Source of the DNA: Clostridia bacterium DTU068
GTDB lineage: Bacteria; Bacillota; DSM-12270; Thermacetogeniales; Thermacetogeniaceae
DNA length: 50,901 bases
NCBI GenBank assembly: GCA_001513545.1
Contig: LFTQ01000157.1
Location: 7,191 to 58,091 of the forward strand
Direction of reading: 5' to 3'
Part shown: positions 1 through 8,336 of the stretch, piece by piece
How positions within the stretch are numbered: the first letter of the stretch is position 1
How the letters are laid out: each line of letters opens with the position of its first letter
Made by a program: the position numbers and the translations under genes
The notes under the pieces: generated by a model
What the model was told of the DNA's origin: nothing
Databases searched by the model: none
The model's input: only the letters and a program-made list of their open reading frames with translations

Positions 1-135
1 GCTGCTCTTTTTTGCCGTGCCTGTGGACAAGGATATTTATTTTTTTTGTAGAAAAAACAATTATGCACCATTTGCAGTCAATAATCAGATAGCAGCAGTT
101 ACAGCATTTGCAGCAATAACGGAGGGATGAAATAG

Positions 136-657
136 ATGCACTGGACCGAAGATGCTTTGAAGCAGATTGAAAAAGCACCCGCTTTTATCAGAGGTATGGC
201 GAAAAGGGCAGTAGAAAAGGATGTTGCAAAAAGCGGAAGGGAAGAAGTTACTGAGGCAGATGTTCGTGCCGCATATGAGAAGTATATCAAGTTCGCGGTA
301 AACAGTGGTGAGGGAAACGGGCAGGAAAAGACCACCAAAATCGCGATTGTGCGCTGTGATGTTGTTGCTGAAGTCTGCCCGGGGATAGCCTGTTTCAAGG
401 CTTTTAACCATCGCAAATTGGCTTTTGAGCAGTATGGGGATAATGCGGAAATCATCGGATTTTTTACCTGCGGCGGCTGCCCCGGCAGAAGGGTTCCGCG
501 GCTTGTAGAAAAATTGATTCCACATGGTTTAGATGTAGTTCATCTATCCTCTTGTGTGATGTTGGATGATGATTACCCCCGCTGCCCTCATAAAAACCAG
601 ATTAAGAAGATCATAGAAAAGAAAGGAATTCGCGTAATAGAAGGAACTCATCACTGA
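136..657 (+). CDS. PCP_red-like / CGGC domain fusion protein
   Basis: A 173-residue soluble protein with two parts. Residues 1-52 (W3, a run of conserved A/P/R, then a helical tail) resemble the PCP_red domain seen at the end of light-independent protochlorophyllide reductase subunits. Residues 68-170 are a CGGC domain: C74, C81, C86, the signature CGGC at 112-115, C140 and C150, probably binding a metal or Fe-S cluster. The function of CGGC proteins is not established. The ATG at 136 follows a GGAGGG site at 120-125. An open frame runs from base 2 to 129 just upstream without a recognisable product. The domain calls are by motif recall; the role is unknown. Confidence 0.8.
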   Translation: MHWTEDALKQIEKAPAFIRGMAKRAVEKDVAKSGREEVTEADVRAAYEKYIKFAVNSGEGNGQEKTTKIAIVRCDVVAEVCPGIACFKAFNHRKLAFEQYGDNAEIIGFFTCGGCPGRRVPRLVEKLIPHGLDVVHLSSCVMLDDDYPRCPHKNQIKKIIEKKGIRVIEGTHH

Positions 658-726
658 ACTGATTTTTTAGTAATAAGGATCTATATTTGAGGCCGTAGTG
701 CCTGTTCAAAGGCAGGAGGGTTTGGA

Positions 727-1515
727 TTGGGATTTTTCAAAGATATGAGTGACAGCGCAATCAATTTTTCGCAGTACCGGTATTTTGCCAATCTGCCCTG
801 GAAAAGGGTGATCACTTATTTGCTGCTCATGGTGCTGGTACTGGGCATACCTGTTTTGTTGTCTTTTGCTTATGATTTTCAAAGGGATATGACAAAGAGG
901 ATTGAGCAATTCGACAGAACAGCTCCCGATTTTGTTTTAATGAATGGGGAATTAACAGTTGCTGGAGATATGCCGCTGGTTTATGAAAGCGAGAACCATG
1001 ATAGTGCGATTATTGTTGATACCAGCGGTAAGACTGACAGCAGTGTGTTGGATGAATATGAGCAGGGATTTTTCATTGAGAAAACAAAATTAGTGTATAA
1101 GCAGAATTCCCTAGAAAAACAGGAGTATCATTTTTCAGCCCTTAAGGACCTGGAGCTTGAGAAAGCTGATGTCGCTAATATGTTGTCCTATCTGAAACCC
1201 ATGAGTATGATGATCATTTTCTGGGGGTTAATTTATTTTATCTTTGCCAAAATCTGTACTGTCAGTATTTTGAGTTTGGTCACCCTGTTGTTTTCCGGTA
1301 TTCAAAATTGTGGATTGAAGTACGGCCAGTCCTTTAAGATCACAGTTTATGCTATCACCATACCCACCCTTTTTCAGTCCCTGCAGAATATCATCGCACC
1401 GGGATTTGTTTACGGGTGGTCCATTTACTATTCTATTGCTGTGATTTATCTCTGGTTTGCTGTGCGTTCCACTAAAAGCAAGCCGGTAGCAAGTGATGAG
1501 GACCTGCTTGTATAG
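727..1515 (+). CDS. DUF1189 family integral membrane protein
   Basis: A 262-residue membrane protein of the DUF1189 type. One membrane helix lies at about residues 27-49, then an extracytoplasmic domain of about 105 residues (SGKTDSSVLDEYEQG region), then three or four helices from residue 155 to 245. The start is TTG at 727, chosen because GGCAGGAGGG ends six bases upstream. The 3' part is overlapped by a long open frame on the other strand (1228-1959). The family has no established function. Family assignment is moderately sure. Confidence 0.75.
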   Translation: MGFFKDMSDSAINFSQYRYFANLPWKRVITYLLLMVLVLGIPVLLSFAYDFQRDMTKRIEQFDRTAPDFVLMNGELTVAGDMPLVYESENHDSAIIVDTSGKTDSSVLDEYEQGFFIEKTKLVYKQNSLEKQEYHFSALKDLELEKADVANMLSYLKPMSMMIIFWGLIYFIFAKICTVSILSLVTLLFSGIQNCGLKYGQSFKITVYAITIPTLFQSLQNIIAPGFVYGWSIYYSIAVIYLWFAVRSTKSKPVASDEDLLV

Positions 1516-1959
1516 ATTATAGAGGGGTCTGTTACAAGGATTGCCCCTTATTGGGGCGGTTCTTACAGGATACCTGGTCCACAGCAGGTAACCGGTGATC
1601 AGGCAGCCATAGATCTCCCAATAGAGATAAGAGATGGGTATTTCATAGGTTTTATCAAAGTGGAACCGCTGATGGAGGTCTAGCAATACACTACTGAAAC
1701 AAAAGAAGCTGTTAATATCCGGGAGCATACCACACAGTGCGCAGACCAGTATAAAGGGTTCTTTGTTTTTTATAACTGTGAGATAAAGAAAGATAACAGC
1801 CAGGAACCCCAAAGGGATATTCCATGCAGGGCTGTCATAATGAGGGATGGCATCCAGGGCGTAATGTGAGATTATTGCCAACAGGGGTGCCATTATTTTG
1901 TTCCTTCCGGTTAAAAGGTAAATTGATGATCCTGCCAACAGGTGTGCTGCACCGGTCAT
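1228..1959 (-). CDS. YdjM-like membrane-bound metal-dependent hydrolase homologue, with antisense tail
   Basis: Starts at ATG 1959 with GAGGG upstream. The first 140 residues look real: an early histidine in HLLAG, then HYALDAIPHYD at about residues 32-42 and GMLPDIN, the metal-ligand pattern of YdjM/DUF457 membrane hydrolases, among four hydrophobic helices. The remaining 100 residues (roughly 1228-1530) are unlike the family and lie antisense to the DUF1189 gene, so the natural stop was probably lost by mutation or a frameshift near 1530-1570. Supported gene body is about 1530-1959; the stated end is the first stop in frame. Confidence 0.55.
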   Translation of the reverse strand: MTGAAHLLAGSSIYLLTGRNKIMAPLLAIISHYALDAIPHYDSPAWNIPLGFLAVIFLYLTVIKNKEPFILVCALCGMLPDINSFFCFSSVLLDLHQRFHFDKTYEIPISYLYWEIYGCLITGYLLWTRYPVRTAPIRGNPCNRPLYNLYKQVLITCYRLAFSGTHSKPEINHSNRIVNGPPVNKSRCDDILQGLKKGGYGDSINCDLKGLAVLQSTILNTGKQQGDQTQNTDSTDFGKDKIN

Positions 1960-2013
1960 AGCTACCCTCTTTTCAATTATAAATGTCAGCCTATCATTTT
2001 TGACAGATTAAAA

Positions 2014-2133
2014 CTATAGTTCCGGGAGTCTTAAGTAATCCTGGGATGCTTCTTCCAATGATTCTCTATCACTGCTCTCCAAATCAAGCAAAGACCTGAT
2101 ATCTGTTTTTGTGTGAAAAGGGTACTGTATCAT
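2014..2133 (-). CDS. Small ORF, 39 residues
   Basis: A short frame with a near-perfect ribosome site: CTAGGAGGTG sits five bases before ATG 2133. The product is acidic and hydrophilic (MIQYPFHTKTDIRSL, then an EEASQDY segment, ending RLPEL) with no membrane segment or cysteine. It lies between the YdjM-like gene and the divergent TetR gene. I do not recognise a family. The site quality is the main evidence that it is translated. Confidence 0.5.
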   Translation of the reverse strand: MIQYPFHTKTDIRSLLDLESSDRESLEEASQDYLRLPEL

Positions 2134-2273
2134 TTTGACACCTCCTAGTTGTTTATTTTAGGTAAGCTGTCATTTTTTAAACTGGAAAATCAGCCCAGAC
2201 TTTTATGGGATACCGATCTCTAATTGCTGCTATGTCTATGTGTGTTTAATTTTCTCGGAAAAACCTGTATTAA

Positions 2274-2288
2274 ATACTGTAACAGTAT
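2274..2288. promoter_or_regulatory. Putative operator palindrome upstream of the TetR gene
   Basis: ATACTGTAACAGTAT is a perfect 7-1-7 inverted repeat placed 17 bases before the -35 box of the TetR gene and between divergently oriented genes. It could be the TetR protein's own operator; that is inference from position and symmetry. Confidence 0.45.
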
Positions 2289-2305
2289 AGTAAATCACAT
2301 TATTG

Positions 2306-2335
2306 TTGACATTGTAACCTGTATTTAACTATAAT
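2306..2335 (+). promoter_or_regulatory. Sigma-A promoter of the TetR/dehydratase-like operon
   Basis: Consensus TTGACA at 2306-2311 and consensus TATAAT at 2330-2335, with an 18-base spacer. It faces the TetR gene whose ATG is 47 bases beyond the -10 box. Confidence 0.75.
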
Positions 2336-2381
2336 GTGAGAGTGAGCAATCACTATCATTCAGTACACTGATGGAGGCCTT

Positions 2382-2999
2382 ATGGAAATAGCATCAGAAT
2401 TGAGCAGTACACAGCAGAAGATCTTAGATGCTGCTGTCAGGGTCTTTTCAGAAAAAGGGTTTGCCGGAGCTACAACCAGCGAAATTGCCCGGGAGGCAGG
2501 CGTTGCAGAGGGAACCATTTTTCGTCATTTTGGCACCAAAAAGGGGATCCTCCAGGGTATTTTGCTCAGTGTTGTCACAGAGTTTCAAAAATCGCAGGTG
2601 ATTGACTTTCTTGCTGTGTCTTTCGAAAAAGGAGATGCTTATTCTTTAGTGAGCATCATTAAGAAACAACTGAATGCCATTCAGCAGCAGCTCCCTTTGT
2701 TAAAGATGCTTTTTTATGAGGCCCAATTTCACACAGAAATACAAGAGATTATTGTGGACAAAATCGTCAAGCCTATCCTTGATCTCCTTGGTCAGTCCGT
2801 TGAGAAGCAAAAAGAGATGGGAGAGTACCGGTGTTTTGATACGAACATGATGGTCGTTTCTCTGCTCTCTTCCCTGTGGGGATATGTTGTTTGGAAGCAG
2901 ATAGCACCGGAGCAGGAGATATTGGATGAAGAAGAGGCTTTAATACAATTGCTGAATATATGGTTAAAAGGTGTAGCAGTAAATCCCCATGACTGCTGA
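2382..2999 (+). CDS. TetR/AcrR family transcriptional regulator
   Basis: A 205-residue repressor. Residues 10-57 carry the TetR helix-turn-helix: ILDAAVRVFSEKGF, then TTSEIAREAGVAEGTIFRHF. The C-terminal 140 residues are the variable ligand/dimer domain. ATG 2382 follows GGAGGCC. It is the first gene of a cluster with the three dehydratase-like genes, 15 bases ahead of the next start, so it probably controls them and itself through the palindrome at 2274-2288. The ligand is unknown; an acyl-CoA is a reasonable guess. Confidence 0.93.
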   Translation: MEIASELSSTQQKILDAAVRVFSEKGFAGATTSEIAREAGVAEGTIFRHFGTKKGILQGILLSVVTEFQKSQVIDFLAVSFEKGDAYSLVSIIKKQLNAIQQQLPLLKMLFYEAQFHTEIQEIIVDKIVKPILDLLGQSVEKQKEMGEYRCFDTNMMVVSLLSSLWGYVVWKQIAPEQEILDEEEALIQLLNIWLKGVAVNPHDC

Positions 3000-3014
3000 G
3001 GAGGTTATGTATTA

Positions 3015-3998
3015 ATGCCGGTCAGAGTGGGAATTCCTCGGTATCTGGCCTATTTTTCTTATTATCCTTGGTGGAAGACATTTTTTGAAGAATTGGGTTT
3101 TGAGGTAATAACATCATCACCCACCACTAAAAAGACTCTCGATGATGGAGTAGCAGAAGCTGTTAATGATGCCTGCATTCCCATTAAGCTGTACCACGGG
3201 CATGTTATTGAGCTCAAAGATAAGGTAGATATTATCTTTGTGCCCCGCCTGGTTAAGGTACGAAAATTTTTCACAGAAACCTTCTGCCCGAAGTTTCTAG
3301 CACTTCCTGATCTGCTGCAGGCTTCGATTAATGACCTGCCTGAGATATTGGATACCAGGATTGACCTTTCCCAGGGTCCCTTTGAACTTTTCCGTATTTC
3401 CAGGGAGGTTGGGGAAAGGTTTGGTGTGGGACTGTCCAGGATAACCAGGGCTTATCTCCTTGCTTGCAATGCTTTGCGGCGTTATAAAAAGTTAATGCTG
3501 GGCGGAATGCTTGCTGATGAAGCTCTAGAACACATGGAAAAAGGGGGAGGTATCAACCGGGATAAGAAGCGGGAATTAACCATCGCTGTGCTCGGTTACC
3601 CTTATTTGATTTATGACAACTTTATCAATTTGGATCTTGTTAAAAAGTTGAGAAAAATGGGTGTTGATGTTGTTACAGCTGAAATGGTGTCAAACAGAAG
3701 TCTGCTCAGAGAGGCAAAACGCATGCCCAAGCAGATGTTTTGGCATTATTCCAACCGTGCTATGCATGCTGCTTATTATTACATGAACAGGAAGAGAGTG
3801 GATGGTCTAATCCATGTTACCGCTTTTATCTGCGGTCCTGATGCCATGCTTGACAGGTTGATGGAGATTGAATCCCACCAGCATGATCAGATGCCTTTTT
3901 TAACTATTTCTATTGATGAAGAAACCGGATCAGGCGGTGTGGATACCCGTCTGGAAGCATTTATAGATATGTTGAAAAGGAGAAGGGTGCAGGGGTGA
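3015..3998 (+). CDS. Acyl-CoA dehydratase/activase-related protein, DUF2229 (COG3580) type
   Basis: A 327-residue protein related to the subunits of 2-hydroxyglutaryl-CoA dehydratase and benzoyl-CoA reductase. Visible are MPVRVGIPRYLAYFSYYPWW at the N terminus, C54 in DACIPIK, a second cysteine in ETFCPKF, CGPDAM near residue 275 and the EETGSGG...TRLEAF ending typical of the family. Such proteins bind Fe-S clusters through scattered cysteines. ATG 3015 has GAGGAGG upstream. Its end overlaps the next gene by four bases, so the pair is translationally coupled. The substrate is unknown. Confidence 0.85.
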   Translation: MPVRVGIPRYLAYFSYYPWWKTFFEELGFEVITSSPTTKKTLDDGVAEAVNDACIPIKLYHGHVIELKDKVDIIFVPRLVKVRKFFTETFCPKFLALPDLLQASINDLPEILDTRIDLSQGPFELFRISREVGERFGVGLSRITRAYLLACNALRRYKKLMLGGMLADEALEHMEKGGGINRDKKRELTIAVLGYPYLIYDNFINLDLVKKLRKMGVDVVTAEMVSNRSLLREAKRMPKQMFWHYSNRAMHAAYYYMNRKRVDGLIHVTAFICGPDAMLDRLMEIESHQHDQMPFLTISIDEETGSGGVDTRLEAFIDMLKRRRVQG

Positions 3999-5095
3999 AA
4001 CTAACATTTCCTCATATGGGATATTCCTATGTTGCATTTAAAATGCTGATCAATGAATTGGGGTATGAGGCGGTTGTTCCGCCAGAGCCCAGCAAACGCA
4101 CAATGGATCTGGGGGTCCGCTATTCTCCTGAATTCGCTTGTATACCCTTTAAGGTGCTGATGGGCACCTATCTGGAGACCATTGAGATGGGGGCTGAGAT
4201 GGCCATTTCCTCCGGTGGAGTTGGCCCCTGCCGGGCAGGTTACTACGGTGTCATGCACCAGAAGATCCTTAATGAACTGGGGTATGATTTTGAGGTGCTG
4301 ATTTTTGAACCACCTCAATCCAATTATTTGGACTTTATTAAAAAACTCAGAAGGGTCAAACCCCGGGGCATGTCCTGGCGTGTTTTTATTCAACTGCTCA
4401 AAAAGAATTACGGGAAGTTAGAAGCCATTGATCAGATAGAACATTTGATGTATAAGATTATGCCCTATGAAGTCAATAAAGGTGATACTTACAGAGCATT
4501 TAAGAAAGCACTGGACATGTTGGATGAGGCTTGTACTAAAGAGGAAATTGAAGATGCTCTCTGGGAGGGCAGAAAAATCATTGCCCGTATTCCCCAGGAC
4601 AGATCCCGGAATCCATTAAAGATCGGTATTGTCGGTGAGATCTATGTTGTGCTGGAACCCGCTATAAACTTCTATATCCAAAGAACCCTCGGTGAAATGG
4701 GGGTCTATACTGATCGCTCAATTTGGCTGACCTCCTATACCCAGAAGAATGTTATTGTAGAAGGAAAGATCGGAGAGCAGGATATTCATCAGATGGCTCA
4801 TCCCTATCTCAATGAACTGATCGGAGGGCATGGCATCAATAGTATAGGTGAAACTGTGATCTATGCCAATCAAGGTTATGATGGCATGATTCAACTGGCA
4901 CCATTTTCTTGTTTGCCTGAGATTATGGCCAAAGGTATTATGCCCCGGGTGAGCAGGGAAGTAGGAATCCCTGTTTTAACTATTTTTATCGATGAACAGA
5001 CTGCGGCTGCCGGTGTTATCACCAGGTTGGAGGCTTTTTTGGATCTGCTTAAGCGCAGGCGGGAACAGAAAGCCCAGGAGGCGTGTAATGCTTAA
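3995..5095 (+). CDS. CoA-dehydratase-like protein (COG3581 type)
   Basis: A 366-residue partner of the preceding protein and of similar design: FACIPFK, GGVGPCRAGYYG and APFSCLPEIMAKG hold the likely cluster-binding cysteines, and the C terminus repeats the EQTAAAGVITRLEAFLDLLKRR motif. It starts at GTG 3995 inside the stop of the upstream gene. The family occurs with an ASKHA-type ATPase as here. Known relatives use the ATPase to inject a low-potential electron; what this one reduces or dehydrates is not known. Confidence 0.85.
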   Translation: MKLTFPHMGYSYVAFKMLINELGYEAVVPPEPSKRTMDLGVRYSPEFACIPFKVLMGTYLETIEMGAEMAISSGGVGPCRAGYYGVMHQKILNELGYDFEVLIFEPPQSNYLDFIKKLRRVKPRGMSWRVFIQLLKKNYGKLEAIDQIEHLMYKIMPYEVNKGDTYRAFKKALDMLDEACTKEEIEDALWEGRKIIARIPQDRSRNPLKIGIVGEIYVVLEPAINFYIQRTLGEMGVYTDRSIWLTSYTQKNVIVEGKIGEQDIHQMAHPYLNELIGGHGINSIGETVIYANQGYDGMIQLAPFSCLPEIMAKGIMPRVSREVGIPVLTIFIDEQTAAAGVITRLEAFLDLLKRRREQKAQEACNA

Positions 5096-5119
5096 CTTGG
5101 AGCAGGGAGGAGATATTGC

Positions 5120-6085
5120 ATGAAAAAAGGTTATCTAGGAATTGATGTCGGATCGGTGAGTACCAATTTAATTGTCATAGATGAAAAAGATGAGGTCCTT
5201 GCCTCCCTATACTTAAGAACTCAGGGCCAACCGATTCGGGTTATTCAGGAAGGAATGGCTCAGCTGTCCGGCCTTATCCCTGATGATGTAGAGATTTGTG
5301 CCGCGGGAACCACAGGCAGTGCCAGACATCTGGCAGGGATCATGGTCGGCGCAGATATTGTTAAGAACGAAATTACTGCTCATGCTGTGGGAACATCACG
5401 GTTTATACCAGGTGTTCAGACTATCTTGGAGATCGGTGGTCAGGACTCTAAGATCATTATTCTGCGGGATGGTATTGTAACAGATTTTGCTATGAATACA
5501 GTTTGCGCCGCGGGAACAGGTTCATTTTTAGACCAGCAGGCGGCTCGTCTGACCATTCCTATAGAGCATTTTGGTGAATTGGCTCTAAAATCAGAGCATC
5601 CGGTGCGCATAGCTGGAAGGTGTGCAGTTTTTGCCGAATCGGATATGATCCACAAACAACAGTTGGGTCACTGTGTAGAGGATATTATTGCCGGCCTTTG
5701 TGAGGCTTTGGTTCGCAACTATTTAAATAATGTGGGCAAGGGTAAGGAGATACTGCCTCCCATAGCTTTTCAAGGTGGTGTAGCTGCCAATGCCGGTATG
5801 AAAAAGGCATTTGAGAAAGCTTTAGGTCATGAGGTGATTATACCCAAGCATTTTGCTGTTATGGGTGCGCTTGGTGCAGCCATACTTGCCCGGGAGGAAA
5901 TTGAGTCATTAAATAAGAGAACCCGGTTTAAAGGTTTTAAGGTGACAGACTTCAGTTTCCAGACCCGCAGTTTCGAATGCAAGTCATGTCCCAACCTTTG
6001 TGAAGTGGTGCAGTTCTTCCAAAATGGTGAGGTAATAGCCCGCTGGGGAAGCCGCTGTGGAAAGTGGGATGTGCAGGCCAGTTAG
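5120..6085 (+). CDS. BadF/BadG/BcrA/BcrD-type ATPase (dehydratase activator homologue)
   Basis: A 321-residue ASKHA ATPase. The phosphate loop GIDVGSVSTNL is at residues 6-16, GGQDSK near 110, and the two cluster cysteines of activators are present in NTVCAAGTGSFLDQQAARL and GRCAVFAESDMIH; in the family a homodimer holds one [4Fe-4S] cluster with them. The C terminus adds a cysteine block (FECKSCPNLCE ... SRCGKW) that plain activators lack and that is common in versions paired with DUF2229 proteins. ATG 5120 follows GGGAGGAG. It should drive ATP-dependent electron transfer to the two upstream proteins. Confidence 0.88.
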   Translation: MKKGYLGIDVGSVSTNLIVIDEKDEVLASLYLRTQGQPIRVIQEGMAQLSGLIPDDVEICAAGTTGSARHLAGIMVGADIVKNEITAHAVGTSRFIPGVQTILEIGGQDSKIIILRDGIVTDFAMNTVCAAGTGSFLDQQAARLTIPIEHFGELALKSEHPVRIAGRCAVFAESDMIHKQQLGHCVEDIIAGLCEALVRNYLNNVGKGKEILPPIAFQGGVAANAGMKKAFEKALGHEVIIPKHFAVMGALGAAILAREEIESLNKRTRFKGFKVTDFSFQTRSFECKSCPNLCEVVQFFQNGEVIARWGSRCGKWDVQAS

Positions 6086-6194
6086 AATTGAGCGGGTGTA
6101 AGTTACCTGAAAGGCACCTTTCACTGTTAACGTGTTCACCTTAGTGCATATCACCAACAAGTAACGACAAAAAATTTCAGTTTTCACGTTTATG

Positions 6195-6218
6195 AACCCT
6201 TTACTAAGAAGGGTTTTT
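6195..6218 (+). terminator. Rho-independent terminator
   Basis: Stem AACCCTT/AAGGGTT (6195-6201 with 6209-6215), seven-base loop, then a T run. It closes the TetR/dehydratase-like operon. Confidence 0.55.
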
Positions 6219-6337
6219 GCTTATATTATATGTTTAATAAATCCTAAACGTACAGAACAGTATATCCCCTCATGACCGAAACAAGGGTTTCCACAAGTAT
6301 TTTTGGTGAAAGGGAATACCTTTGGGAGGGGTTTGTA

Positions 6338-7798
6338 TTGCCTGGAAAGGATAAAGAGCTTTTTCCCAATACCGGAAAAAGTAATAATGTCAGGCAGTTA
6401 GTGTTTGGTTTACTACCGATACTTTGTATTGAATTCATCATAGTGGGGGTGGTCATCTATGTACTGGTGCCCAAGGGATGGCCACTGCTGCTGGCCTTCG
6501 CTTTATTTTTCTCCTTGTATTTATATGCAATTTCTGTTTTTACCAAAGTGCTTCGATCAGCCCATCTATTATCTGCAGGTGAATTAGACCTGCAGCTGGG
6601 TTCCTGGTTTAAACACCGCCTGCCGATTGATCTTATCGTAGCAGTAGAGCAATATTCTCCGATGTCATATCCTAAGCCCGATCTGCTCGGTTGTATGCTT
6701 GCCAGAGAAGGGGAGACCCTTTACTGCTTGTCGCGTAAGAGTGATGTTTGTAGGATTCTATTGAATGAACCGGTTATGGTCAAGGCGCCGGCCGCAGAAG
6801 GCCGTAAAAGCAAGCAGGGCTTGGTGGGAGAAATATTGATTAATGTTGATGACCCTGAAAGATTTTTGGAAAGTATGAAGAGGGTTGTCCCAGGGAAGGG
6901 GGATGTTGAAATTGGCGGAAGCAATGAAAGCAATGGGACAATTGCAACAGATTCTATGGAAGAAGCTGCTGCCCCCTTGATGCAAACTGAGATTGCTGAT
7001 CTAGCGGTGCAGCCAGTAAACAATACTGCAGCTAATTCTGAAAAGCATGCGGATCTACTTCCCAGTTTGGAATTTGATCGATTGACCAGGTATTATGGCG
7101 ATTTTCCAGCTGTGCAGAATCTCTCCTTAAAGACTTTTCCAGGTGAAATATTCGGTTTTCTCGGGGCGAATGGGGCTGGAAAAACCACCACCATCAGGAT
7201 GGTCACAGGTCTTTTGCGGCCTACTTCAGGTAAAGTGCTGCTGAGGGGTGAGGACCTGTGGAAGCAAGGAAGAGAAGGGCGCCGGCTGATCGGTTTTGTT
7301 CCAGACAATCCACTGGTATATGAGAGGCTGACTGCCAGGGAACACCTGATGGTGGCAGGCAGGCTTTATGGTTTGCCCCAGGAGAGGATCAAAGAGAGGA
7401 CAGAAGAACTCCTGTCAACCCTTGGTTTAGAAAACTGGGGTGACCAGATGATCTCCAACTATTCCATGGGCATGCAGCGCAAAGTATCTGTAGCCTTGGC
7501 TTTGCTGACCGATCCTGAGCTGATCATTATTGATGAGCTGACAAATGCCTTTGATGCCCCTACACTGGCTCAGATTAAAGATATTTTGATCGATCTCCGG
7601 GACAGGGGGAAAACAGTTTTTTTGTCAACACATGTGATGGATGTTGCCGAAAAGGTATGTGACCGGGTGGGCATTATCCACCAGGGGCAGCTGAAAGTTT
7701 TGGGTACAGTTGATGAACTCTGCAGGTCCTTTAATGTAAAAGGCGGTTTAGAACCATTGTTTCTGAAAATTGCTGCGGGTAAGGGGGTAGGGCAGTGA
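6338..7798 (+). CDS. Membrane-domain / ABC ATPase fusion
   Basis: About 486 residues. Two membrane helices (roughly residues 20-65) and a basic cytoplasmic region of the bacterial PH-like kind come first, then a low-complexity linker, then a full ABC ATPase: GANGAGKTTTI (Walker A), YSMGMQRK (degenerate signature), LIIIDELTNAFDA (Walker B; the usual proline after DE is leucine) and STHV. Fusion of this N-terminal module to an ABC-2 ATPase is unusual. TTG 6338 is preferred since GGGAGGGG ends six bases before it; ATG 6272 in frame has no ribosome site. The gene overlaps the start of a broken permease by four bases. Confidence 0.75.
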   Translation: MPGKDKELFPNTGKSNNVRQLVFGLLPILCIEFIIVGVVIYVLVPKGWPLLLAFALFFSLYLYAISVFTKVLRSAHLLSAGELDLQLGSWFKHRLPIDLIVAVEQYSPMSYPKPDLLGCMLAREGETLYCLSRKSDVCRILLNEPVMVKAPAAEGRKSKQGLVGEILINVDDPERFLESMKRVVPGKGDVEIGGSNESNGTIATDSMEEAAAPLMQTEIADLAVQPVNNTAANSEKHADLLPSLEFDRLTRYYGDFPAVQNLSLKTFPGEIFGFLGANGAGKTTTIRMVTGLLRPTSGKVLLRGEDLWKQGREGRRLIGFVPDNPLVYERLTAREHLMVAGRLYGLPQERIKERTEELLSTLGLENWGDQMISNYSMGMQRKVSVALALLTDPELIIIDELTNAFDAPTLAQIKDILIDLRDRGKTVFLSTHVMDVAEKVCDRVGIIHQGQLKVLGTVDELCRSFNVKGGLEPLFLKIAAGKGVGQ

Positions 7799-8226
7799 TC
7801 GGTCAGTGGGGGATACTGACAGCAAGGAGGTTGAGGGAAATCTGGAATCACCGGCTGCGCTTCGGACGCTCCGGTGTTTGGTTATCCTTCTGGAAGTGCT
7901 CGGACCCTTGACCTTTATCTTCTGGCTGAGTTTTGTTCTGCCTTCAGTGGCGGCTTACCAGCAACTGCCGGCTGTGCTGGGTTTCCTAACTGTTATGAAT
8001 CTGCTGGTTGGTTTTGGCAACAGCTACAACCGGGCAGAGGCAATACTGTTCAGTAACGAAGCCCGGCTTGATCTGGTGCTGGCTCGCCCGGTGGATGTTG
8101 TGCAGTCAGCTGTAATCATAACCTATCTGGATAACCTGCGGCCGGGAATGCACCGGAGGTGTTGTATTGGCAGTACTGGCGATGGTATTAACTAACTCCT
8201 TATTAAAACGCTGTTATTCATTATAG
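7795..8226 (+). pseudogene. Broken ABC-2 permease
   Basis: GTG 7795 overlaps the TGA of the ATPase gene, as in coupled ABC pairs, and begins a plausible permease N terminus (VIGQWGILTARRLREIW) that stops at 7909. The continuation lies in another frame (LGPLTFIFWLSFVLPSV to QSAVIITYLDNL, about 7880-8150) and a third piece in yet another frame (GGVVLAVLAMVLTN, 8155-8226). Two frameshifts and a length of only about 140 codons show a decayed and truncated gene, unless they are sequencing errors. Confidence 0.7.
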
Positions 8227-8336
8227 AACCGATGTTTAGAACATATTATTTCTACCGGGAGGTGTAGTCCTGGATTTCTATGTCTGCACTGTTATTCAGG
8301 TGAGAATGGGGTGCGGTTGAGGATCCGGGGGGTGTA

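Noticed and set aside
1-129. 3' end of an upstream gene
   Set aside because: An open frame from base 2 to 129 exists but the residues match nothing I recognise and it is too short to judge.
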